This document shows, one piece after another, positions 1 to 5,337 of a DNA stretch of 5,808 nt (position 1 is the stretch's first letter; each line of letters begins with the position of its first letter). Where the stretch lies: positions 1 to 5,808 of the forward strand of contig JAAYKT010000430.1 in the NCBI GenBank assembly GCA_012522255.1. Reading direction: 5' to 3'. The DNA comes from Clostridiales bacterium (GTDB lineage: Bacteria > Bacillota > Clostridia > Lutisporales > Lutisporaceae). The position numbers were made by a program, and so were the translations under genes. The notes below the pieces were generated by a model that made no database searches, was not told the origin of the DNA, and worked only from the letters and a program-made list of their open reading frames with translations.

Positions 1-592
1 CTTGTTCGGGACAATATCCTTTATGATTATGATAACTTGGATGTGGTTCGTTCATTCTTACTTTATCCCAATTAATGCTTTGCTGACGGTTTAAGTCCAC
101 ACCTTTTGCATTGGCTTTCCATTGTTTGTATTTATGGCTATCCCCTATGCTTTGGATCTCTGCTTGTTGCTCAGGTGTAAAGGCACCCAACCCTTGCTGT
201 TGCAGTACTACCCCATCGGGATTCTGCATGGGAATAAACACTATACTACACTTGTCTAACATATCCCTGACATAATAGTTGCCAACATAATCATAGTTGT
301 TATACGCATTGACGTAATGCTTTATCATATCACCTATTAATGCTGAGTTAATCCATTCTCTAGCATAGGATGTACCAACAATAACTGCACTTAATTCTCC
401 TTTCACAAGTTTTACCGCATATATCTCCCTGCCATACCCCGATTGCCCTAAAGAAAACACTTCTGTATTTTCTAATGAAGATAATTCTATAACGTCTTGT
501 GTTAAACATTCGTAAGTATAAGATAGCTCAGCAGCACTTACTGGCACAACGAACATACCGGTCAACAGTGTTATTAAAAATATTTTTCTCAC
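1..592 (-). CDS. Exported M14-family zinc carboxypeptidase-like protein, 3' end outside the window
   Basis: The first 197 codons are present and the gene continues past the left edge. The GTG start at 592 is chosen because a purine-rich ribosome binding site (GGAGGAGAGG) lies 4 nt upstream. Residues 1-21 look like a signal peptide: a basic MRK, then a hydrophobic stretch, then VSA-A as a likely signal peptidase I site. The mature part follows M14 peptidases (carboxypeptidase A or gamma-D-glutamyl-diamino acid endopeptidase type): SGYGREIYAVKL at about 51-62, YAREW at 76-80, NPDG at 124-127 and GVDLNR at 164-169. Family members are zinc enzymes that trim peptides, and exported bacterial ones often act on cell-wall peptides. 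Tyr76 stands where the family has the zinc-ligand His of HxxE; Glu79 and the substrate-binding Asn168-Arg169 are kept. The third zinc ligand and the catalytic Glu lie outside the window. The fold is confident, but activity is doubtful. A terminator separates it from the upstream 766-aa gene, so it is probably its own transcription unit. Confidence 0.88.
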   Translation of the reverse strand, partial: MRKIFLITLLTGMFVVPVSAAELSYTYECLTQDVIELSSLENTEVFSLGQSGYGREIYAVKLVKGELSAVIVGTSYAREWINSALIGDMIKHYVNAYNNYDYVGNYYVRDMLDKCSIVFIPMQNPDGVVLQQQGLGAFTPEQQAEIQSIGDSHKYKQWKANAKGVDLNRQQSINWDKVRMNEPHPSYHNHKGYCPEQ

Positions 593-596
593 TATA

Positions 597-626
597 CCTC
601 TCCTCCCGACTTCGTTTAGAAGTCGG
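597..626 (-). promoter_or_regulatory. Leader hairpin running into the ribosome binding site of the M14 gene
   Basis: On the minus strand a perfect 8-bp stem (CCGACTTC / GAAGTCGG, 626-619 with 613-606) encloses a 5-nt TAAAC loop. The last two G of the stem begin the purine-rich ribosome binding site GGAGGAGAGG. In the mRNA the hairpin would sit about 13 nt before the GTG start and could affect ribosome access. Read on the plus strand it is followed by only ATTTTG, so it is a poor terminator in that direction. No convincing -35/-10 pair was found between this hairpin and the terminator at 651-676, although a promoter is expected there. Confidence 0.5.
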
Positions 627-650
627 ATTTTGAAAACATATTTTGGCCAA

Positions 651-676
651 TAAAAAACCTGCCCAATAAGGGCAGG
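651..676 (-). terminator. Rho-independent terminator after the 766-aa gene
   Basis: On the minus strand a perfect 7-bp GC-rich stem (CCTGCCC 676-670 with GGGCAGG 664-658) and a TTATT loop are followed at once by TTTTTTA (657-651). It begins 34 nt past the stop codon of the 766-aa gene and 58 nt before the M14 start, so it closes the upstream unit. Confidence 0.85.
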
Positions 677-710
677 CTAAGAGGGAAATATGTGAAAAGA
701 GGAAGAAAAC

Positions 711-3011
711 TTACTTTATATTTTTTTGTTGCATGTTCCCGGTTGTTATTATATAGCCATTTTCTGCTTCCATAATGGAAGGGCGTTCTGACGGCGATAA
801 TGTAATTATGTTTTGAACATTAAAGGTTTTTATCCAACTGTTTACTACTGGATCTAAGGAATCGCCTTCTTGATGTAAAAGCAAGACTCCTTCATCATGG
901 GCTATCCGCTGACACAATTCTAAATTACCTGCACAATCAACTATCACTAAATCAAAATAGTTCTTAATTTGGTCTACAAGTTGGTGGATGTCATATCGTG
1001 TACTGATCAATTTAAATGGATCAACAGGCCACACTTTAATTCCTCCCCAATCTATCGGGGCATCGGAACCTACCAGTCGCCAATCGGATTTTATAAGTGT
1101 TCTATCTGGTATTCCTAATACTTTTGCCGATGTACTTGAGCCGGATGCACAGACAAAACCTACATTAATGGTAGATTGGCTTATTTGTACTGCTATCTCA
1201 CTGGCTATTGCAGGTTGTGATGGACAAATCACGAATAATGATCCATGTTTCGGTATGGTTTGAGCATTCTTCTGGGTTCTGACCCCCGGTAACACCTGCA
1301 ATTTAGGTTTGCCTTTTATATGGCTTATTATTTCTTGTAACGAAGCAAATACAAGTGCATCGGTATCTTTTTTCAACACCCAATCGCTTATTCCCCCATC
1401 ACCCAATATATACAAGGTAACACCTGGTGGTGCATATGCATATGAGGATTTATCTGTTACCACTATATCTGCCATTTTCGGGTCTGAAACTACATTAATA
1501 TTGTTAGTATGAAAATCTGTTGGCAATATATTGCCTAACAGTAAAACGCGAGTTTTGTTATTAAGGGTTTTTTGTTTCGGTGTTTCTTCAATGAGCCATT
1601 CTATTATATTAATGGCAAGTCTGCTATGAGTCCTTTCAAACCATATGTCCTGTATCCAATCGATAAATATAGTGTCTATATCTGTCCCTGGCATCAAAAC
1701 TGCAAGATTTTCTTCATCATACCTAGCAGCAAAATATCTTTTCGGAGTTTGTGCTTTCAACAACGAACCTAACGTACTTATTGCTTCATCACCTCCATCA
1801 GTTCCAAACAAGACAATGGTATGTTTCTTACCGTGTTTTTGGAGGAAATGTTTCCATTCATTGAAAAAGGCTCTTATATAAAGTCCTGATTGAGAATCTA
1901 TTTCCGCCTGATACCATATCGTTCTAATGGCATCAGCTATATTTGTCATTTCAGTTATGGTATCTTTATCGATATTTTTAACGCATTTATCTGCACCAGC
2001 TTCCAGAAATGATTGGTCGCCTTTGGTAACAATCAAGAGTTTTAAAGGATTTTTTTGCTTGAAATTGGTTACATATTTCACCCCCCTGCTGGCAGGGACC
2101 ACTAAAGCATCATAATCAACTGTGACTTCTTCTGCTTTATTAAATTTGACTTTTTTAAACTTGTTATTTGCAATTATTCCGGTCTTTACGAACAGTGTAA
2201 ATTTTGTTTTCGCGGGCTTTTCTTTAATCCTCTTCTCAGTTTTTTCCTTGATTTTCGGCCTCGTCAACATCGGCATCCTTTTTCTGTCGGCATCTTCTCT
2301 GGGTTTGTAAAACCTCGGTATTTTAAACATTTTCTCTTCAGGTTCCGGTTGAATTTCCCTGCCCCGCTGCATAGCAGCCAATTCTTCCTCTATGGGCCGG
2401 GTATATATTTCGGTGGGTTTCTCTGTATTGACTTCGGAAACGGGTTCGACCGGAGCAACTGCAATCTTTTTTGATTCGCTGATTTTAAGATTGCCATTTT
2501 TTAGCGCAAACTCTAAATCAGCCGGTTCTTTTATTTCCCTACCCCAAATATATAAATGCTTTTCAGTTTTTATCGGTTCAGCTGGCAAGTCCCATATTAC
2601 TGCTTCAATTTCTGGTTTGTGTGAGTGTTGTGCTGCAGAAAATGGGGTGGTTGCTATCTGCAAATTAAACCATTTCAAGGCATTGATAGTATTGCGGTTA
2701 GTCGTAACAAGCAAAACCATGTTCTGTGGTAAATCAGTTTTTATCTCAGGAACAACGGGTTTAGATAATCCTTTTATATAGTTCACGAAATCATCTTTTG
2801 TATGTAAAACTACAGGCGCTTTACCCATAGATGTTATCTCAGATATAAGTGTTTCATCTTTATCATACGGATCACTTAAAAGAATTTCGTCATATTCTTC
2901 TTCTGCAAGGATTTGTTTTAACTGTTCGGGATCATCGATTTCTATAACGGTTCCTCTGCTATGTAATTGTTTTGCGATGAATGGATTCTTGGTAACGACT
3001 AAAAATATCAT
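711..3011 (-). CDS. 766-aa multidomain protein: receiver-like repeats, degenerate GGDEF, P-loop-less ParA/MinD-like domain
   Basis: The ATG at 3011 is preferred because it overlaps the upstream stop as ATGA and has a GGGGG box 7 nt before it. A longer version would start at 3041. Residues 1-80 and about 97-170 look like Rossmann or receiver folds. Residues 185-268 are a Pro/Lys/Glu-rich linker, very basic at 251-268. Residues 271-365 resemble a receiver (LKLLIVTK, then AGADKCVKN). Residues 371-475 align with GGDEF domains: DSQSGLYIRAFF matches the DxLTGLYNRRFF start, and FAARYDEENLAVLMPGTD matches the RxGGDEFxxLLPxT block. The signature itself is DEENL (432-436), so cyclic-di-GMP synthesis is not expected. 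Residues 487-566 form another Rossmann-like segment. Residues 590-735 resemble ParA/MinD: a Walker-B-like FDLVIVDCAG (686-695) is present, but CPSQPAIASEIA stands where the P-loop should be. There is no signal peptide. It is probably a cytoplasmic scaffold related to CpaE-type localisation proteins. The domain calls beyond GGDEF are inferred. Confidence 0.85.
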   Translation of the reverse strand: MIFLVVTKNPFIAKQLHSRGTVIEIDDPEQLKQILAEEEYDEILLSDPYDKDETLISEITSMGKAPVVLHTKDDFVNYIKGLSKPVVPEIKTDLPQNMVLLVTTNRNTINALKWFNLQIATTPFSAAQHSHKPEIEAVIWDLPAEPIKTEKHLYIWGREIKEPADLEFALKNGNLKISESKKIAVAPVEPVSEVNTEKPTEIYTRPIEEELAAMQRGREIQPEPEEKMFKIPRFYKPREDADRKRMPMLTRPKIKEKTEKRIKEKPAKTKFTLFVKTGIIANNKFKKVKFNKAEEVTVDYDALVVPASRGVKYVTNFKQKNPLKLLIVTKGDQSFLEAGADKCVKNIDKDTITEMTNIADAIRTIWYQAEIDSQSGLYIRAFFNEWKHFLQKHGKKHTIVLFGTDGGDEAISTLGSLLKAQTPKRYFAARYDEENLAVLMPGTDIDTIFIDWIQDIWFERTHSRLAINIIEWLIEETPKQKTLNNKTRVLLLGNILPTDFHTNNINVVSDPKMADIVVTDKSSYAYAPPGVTLYILGDGGISDWVLKKDTDALVFASLQEIISHIKGKPKLQVLPGVRTQKNAQTIPKHGSLFVICPSQPAIASEIAVQISQSTINVGFVCASGSSTSAKVLGIPDRTLIKSDWRLVGSDAPIDWGGIKVWPVDPFKLISTRYDIHQLVDQIKNYFDLVIVDCAGNLELCQRIAHDEGVLLLHQEGDSLDPVVNSWIKTFNVQNIITLSPSERPSIMEAENGYIITTGNMQQKNIK

Positions 3012-3448
3012 ATAGTAACCCCCAATACTTTTTTGATACATAGCAACATTATTATAATTAAGGGCAGCTCGACCAAAATACTGCCAGACTTTAAAGGCCC
3101 TTTGAAGTGAACTGGCAGAAATAAAGTTGGTTGTATGCCGCTTCTTGTTATCGCATCCAGAATTAAATGGCTTATACCCCCTGTAACAAATGACAGAACT
3201 GATGTGATAGCATAAGGGGTGCTGCCCAACAGTGCCATGGCTAATGCACCAACCCCCAGCACAAACTCTATTTTATGTGTCAGGGTTCGATGACCTATTA
3301 AGAGACCCAGGACTGACCCGGGCCGATCTATATCGGGAAATATTGCTCCTACCGAACCGGCTATAACCCCGACAACCGGCTGTCCAGTCGCAGTACCAAT
3401 ACTTGCCCCTATGAGGACGCCTGCTGCTAAATGTGTCACGGGCCCCAT
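3008..3448 (-). CDS. YdjM-family (PF04307-type) membrane metal-dependent hydrolase
   Basis: This 146-aa protein carries the pattern of the YdjM, or LexA-regulated inner-membrane hydrolase, family. The conserved polar residues are TH at 5-6, FPDIDRPGS at 37-45, HRTLTH at 53-58, and the GGISHLILDAITRSGIQ block at 90-106. His6, Asp39, Asp41, His53, His58, His94 and Asp98 are likely metal ligands. Hydrophobic segments at about 8-36, 61-75, 79-100 and 124-142 place it in the membrane. The length fits the small members of the family. The substrate is unknown; remote links to phospholipase C-like metal sites have been proposed for the family. The ATG shares one base with the upstream stop (TGATG) and has a modest AGAGG site 8 nt upstream. 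Its own TGA overlaps the next start as ATGA, so the three genes are translationally coupled. All expected metal-binding motifs are intact, unlike those of its neighbours. Confidence 0.88.
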   Translation of the reverse strand: MGPVTHLAAGVLIGASIGTATGQPVVGVIAGSVGAIFPDIDRPGSVLGLLIGHRTLTHKIEFVLGVGALAMALLGSTPYAITSVLSFVTGGISHLILDAITRSGIQPTLFLPVHFKGPLKSGSILVELPLIIIMLLCIKKVLGVTI

Positions 3449-3738
3449 CAGGCATACCTCTTGTTATAGCGGGGGCGTATTTCAGTTCTGCGGCACCAAC
3501 TTCGGTATTTGCCATCACCTAAATAAGTTATGACAACATTTAATTCGTGATTTCTTTTAATTACAGCAGACTTTCCATTGTATTTGACCTCATAAGTATC
3601 ATCTGGGCGGCGACATATAATACTTCCCCGGGAAGCTATCAACATCAAAGTTGATTTTGCTTGTTCGTCTGTCAAATCATATTCTCTGCTTTTTTCCTTA
3701 TACTGTTGGATAGCATGTAATGTTATTGATATATTCAT
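3448..3738 (-). CDS. Basic 96-aa hypothetical protein, first gene of a coupled trio
   Basis: The ATG at 3738 is preferred over the in-frame GTG at 3744, because the strong AAGGAGG site lies 7 nt before the ATG and only about 1 nt before the GTG. The protein has an N-terminal strand-helix (ITLHAIQQYKEKSREY), a second helix (TDEQAKSTLMLIASRG), then alternating strands (SIICRR, TYEVKYNG, SAVIKRN, LNVVITYLG, KYRSW) and a very basic tail (CRRTEIRPRYNKRYA). This alpha-alpha-beta layout, with a HAIxxYxE start, recalls small phage or plasmid proteins and RelE/DUF4258-like folds. The resemblance is weak and no catalytic motif is certain. The gene shares one base with the YdjM-family start, so it is made together with that membrane protein. 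It lies 75 nt past the AAA+ gene, just after a terminator-like hairpin. No function can be named. Confidence 0.75.
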   Translation of the reverse strand: MNISITLHAIQQYKEKSREYDLTDEQAKSTLMLIASRGSIICRRPDDTYEVKYNGKSAVIKRNHELNVVITYLGDGKYRSWCRRTEIRPRYNKRYA

Positions 3739-3748
3739 ATCCACTCCT

Positions 3749-3770
3749 CCTTTTTTGGGTTTAAAAAAGG
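3749..3770 (-). promoter_or_regulatory. Alternative hairpin joining the terminator U-tract to the next ribosome binding site
   Basis: On the minus strand CCTTTTTT (3770-3763) is a perfect reverse complement of AAAAAAGG (3756-3749), separated by AAACCC. The 3' arm includes the first GG of the AAGGAGG site of the 96-aa gene, and the 5' arm is the end of the upstream terminator stem plus its U-tract. The two hairpins share bases and cannot form fully at once. This is the geometry of an attenuator or a translational switch. The stem is mostly A-U, so it may only be weakly stable. Confidence 0.35.
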
Positions 3771-3788
3771 CCCCCTTATGGGAGCCTT
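3763..3788 (-). terminator. Terminator-like hairpin between the AAA+ gene and the 96-aa gene
   Basis: On the minus strand AAGGCTCCC (3788-3780) pairs with GGGGGCCTT (3775-3767) across an ATAA loop, with one G-U pair. The stem runs into a six-U tract (3768-3763). It lies 25 nt after the AAA+ stop codon. The next ribosome binding site begins only 10 nt after the U-tract, which leaves no room for a promoter. The hairpin is therefore either a leaky intra-operon terminator or the downstream genes start from a promoter within or before it. Confidence 0.8.
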
Positions 3789-3813
3789 AATATATTCCGA
3801 ATCTTTTTGCCGT

Positions 3814-4842
3814 TCATGCAAAATCTTCTATTGACTTGGATAAATCCGCTTGATTTATTTTTCTTCTTTCCTTAAACGCTGATATATTGGCCTGATTAAC
3901 GCAGGCTTCTAAGAATGCACCGCTTTTGCCCTTGGTCAATTCAGATAACAAATGGTAGTCAATATCATCTTTAACGGGTTTCTGACCAATATGAGCTTTT
4001 ATAATTGCGATTCTTTCTCCAAAATTAGGGTTTCCTATTTCTATGTGTTTTTCTAATCTCCCTGGTCTTATCAAGGCAGGATCTAATATGTCCATTCTAT
4101 TAGTCGCGGCTATTATGAATACCCCCCGCAAGGGATCAAATCCATCTATTTCATTCAGCAAGGCATCTAATAATATGTCACTAGGGCTATTGATCGACCT
4201 GCCAGATCTTACCTGTGCGATGGAGTCTATTTCATCAAAGAAGATGATACAGGGTTTTCTCGTTCTGGCGGCAGCAAACAAGTCTTTTATTCTTTGCTGC
4301 GGAATCCCTACCGCACCATCTCCCGCTATCAACTCAGATCCTTTAATCGATATAAAAGCAAATCCATAGTAACTGGCGCAGGCTCTTGCAAAACTGGTCT
4401 TACCGTTACCGGGAGGCCCATATAGCAATAGTCCTTTTGGTGGTTTTAGTTCATACTGTTTTGCTACCTCCGGTTCCGCCATATATGTGTTTATAATCTC
4501 GAAGAAGTTTCGTACTTCTTCTTTTGCCTTCTTTAACCCAATCAAGCGTTCGAAGGCTTTTTGGTCTTTTATTTGTATTGGTTCGGTTTTACTAACAACG
4601 CTGCCGGCACTTGTTTCCATCACTGCTTTCGACTCTATAAACACCGCAATATAAACTGATGCCGCTATTATTATAATCCCTATTACCAGAATTGGGTGTT
4701 CTGATAGCTTATTAAACCCCGCATTGATAATATTTATCACAATCATTATTGTTTCTCCAATGAAAGGCATTATATATAGGAAGAATAATATTGACAAGAC
4801 TATAAATAAAATAATTCCTGCTGCATCTTTAAGTATTTTCAT
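3814..4842 (-). CDS. Membrane-anchored FtsH-like AAA+ ATPase without a protease domain
   Basis: The ATG at 4842 is chosen over the in-frame GTG at 4848 because AGGAGG is 9 nt before the ATG and only 3 nt before the GTG. The 342-aa product has two hydrophobic segments (about 10-27 and 51-69) with a short loop between them, then a linker, then one AAA+ module from about 99. Walker A is GPPGNGKT (142-149), Walker B is IIFFDEID (199-206), sensor 1 is in ATNR (246-249), and the arginine fingers are in RPGR (259-262). The sequence is closest to FtsH and related AAA proteases (GLKKAKEE, LDPALIRPGRLEKHIEI). It ends after the helical lid, with no HEXXH zinc-protease domain. It should hydrolyse ATP as a membrane-bound ring, remodelling or moving proteins. 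The FtsH pore motif FVG reads AVG (177-179) and is preceded by two extra residues, so substrate gripping may differ. It follows the 60-codon ORF by 25 nt and is followed by a strong terminator-like hairpin. Confidence 0.92.
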   Translation of the reverse strand: MKILKDAAGIILFIVLSILFFLYIMPFIGETIMIVINIINAGFNKLSEHPILVIGIIIIAASVYIAVFIESKAVMETSAGSVVSKTEPIQIKDQKAFERLIGLKKAKEEVRNFFEIINTYMAEPEVAKQYELKPPKGLLLYGPPGNGKTSFARACASYYGFAFISIKGSELIAGDGAVGIPQQRIKDLFAAARTRKPCIIFFDEIDSIAQVRSGRSINSPSDILLDALLNEIDGFDPLRGVFIIAATNRMDILDPALIRPGRLEKHIEIGNPNFGERIAIIKAHIGQKPVKDDIDYHLLSELTKGKSGAFLEACVNQANISAFKERRKINQADLSKSIEDFA

Positions 4843-4850
4843 ACACACCG

Positions 4851-4867
4851 CCCTCCTTTTGGGAGAG
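4851..4867 (-). promoter_or_regulatory. Small hairpin covering the ribosome binding site of the AAA+ gene
   Basis: Directly after the stop of the 60-codon ORF, CTCTCC (4867-4862) can pair with GGAGGG (4856-4851), with one G-U pair and a CAAAA loop. The 3' arm is the Shine-Dalgarno sequence of the ATPase. A ribosome finishing the upstream ORF would open it, which suggests translational coupling. A short stem like this can arise by chance. Confidence 0.3.
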
Positions 4868-5050
4868 TTATTCCATCGACTGATTTTCTAACCAGCTATC
4901 AAACAATTTTCGGGTACAGCCGGGGGACTGTCTGGTTATTTTCAAATATAATTCCCAGGCACGAACCGATATTTTCTCGACATTCTGGTGATTTTCCTGC
5001 TTTGCTTGCTTCAATGCAATATGAGCAAGACTTTCCGATACTTGAGTCAA
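4868..5050 (-). CDS. Small hypothetical protein (60 aa) with a TTG start
   Basis: The TTG start at 5050 is supported by AGGAGG placed 7 nt upstream, overlapping the stop of the preceding ORF. The protein is mostly polar and probably helical, with two Gln/Ala/Glu-rich helices (SLAHIALKQAKQEN and VEKISVRAWELYLKI) and a short tail (KLFDSWLENQ). It has no signal peptide or membrane segment. It contains RQSPGCT at 40-46, matching EQSPGRT in the neighbouring 62-codon ORF. It sits between that ORF (11 nt gap) and the AAA+ gene (25 nt gap), so it is probably in the same transcript and may be an adaptor or regulator of the ATPase. No known family is recognised. Confidence 0.68.
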   Translation of the reverse strand: MTQVSESLAHIALKQAKQENHQNVEKISVRAWELYLKITRQSPGCTRKLFDSWLENQSME

Positions 5051-5061
5051 TGTAATCCCTC

Positions 5062-5250
5062 CTAATGCCTTCTCAACAACAGGCTTATCCCTTCTTCGAC
5101 TTTTACTAAAGACTCCTCTATGGTTCTGCCGGGTGACTGCTCCAATATGCTTAATATGCCTGTCACTATCTGTTTAGCTTCTGCCGAAACTTCGGAATGC
5201 ACTGGAGCGGAGACTGGTTTGTTTTTATTTATTGTGAGTATCTTTTCCAT
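5062..5250 (-). CDS. Small hypothetical protein (62 aa), possibly the detached tail of the upstream gene
   Basis: The ORF runs from an ATG at 5250 to a TAG whose last base is at 5062. No Shine-Dalgarno sequence precedes the ATG, unlike most genes here, and there is no better start in frame. Residues 1-18 are polar and strand-like, and the rest is predicted helical (SAEAKQIVTGILSILEQ, TIEESLVKVEEGISLLL). It shares QSPGxT with the following 60-codon ORF. It lies in the same reading frame as the receiver-like gene ending at 5338, separated only by two TAA codons. The region may be the C-terminal part of a broken longer gene, not an independent one. It has no catalytic motif and no membrane segment. 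Confidence 0.5.
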   Translation of the reverse strand: MEKILTINKNKPVSAPVHSEVSAEAKQIVTGILSILEQSPGRTIEESLVKVEEGISLLLRRH

Positions 5251-5337
5251 TAATTATGGCGATTTAGGCGATACCCGACTAAAATCAGCAACCGATTCTG
5301 CATAAGTTGACGGTTGATTTATTTTACTCAAAAATAA
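5251..5337 (-). other. Spacer lying in frame between two TAA codons, with coding-like character
   Basis: This is the 87 nt between the stop of the receiver-like gene and the ATG of the 62-codon ORF. Read in the same frame it gives 27 stop-free codons, including INQPSTYAESVADFSRV, then a second TAA (5256-5254) two codons before the ATG. No ribosome binding site, terminator or convincing minus-strand promoter is visible. It may be decayed coding sequence, but a stop-free run of this length is not statistically striking. Confidence 0.4.

Noticed and set aside
1782..1796. A GGDEA string (residues 406-410 of the 766-aa protein) resembling a cyclic-di-GMP synthase signature
   Set aside because: It lies too early in the domain, before the RxGGDEFxxLLPxT position, which is occupied by RYDEENLAVLMPGT. 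The match is coincidental and does not indicate an active site.
2392..2781. A 129-codon open frame on the plus strand
   Set aside because: It is antisense to the continuous 766-aa gene, has no ribosome binding site and its translation has no recognisable motif. Other plus-strand frames in the window (for example 4043-4369 and 988-1263) were rejected on the same grounds.
3273..3518. An 81-codon minus-strand frame overlapping the YdjM-family gene and the 96-aa gene
   Set aside because: It is an out-of-frame shadow of two genes supported by motifs and ribosome binding sites, and its sequence looks non-coding.
3814..4842. Naming the ATPase FtsH
   Set aside because: It has no HEXXH protease domain and only about half the length of FtsH, so only the ATPase module is shared.
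5297..5330. A TTGACG box followed by an AT-rich stretch on the plus strand, resembling a promoter
   Set aside because: There is no good -10 box at the right distance and no plus-strand gene downstream.
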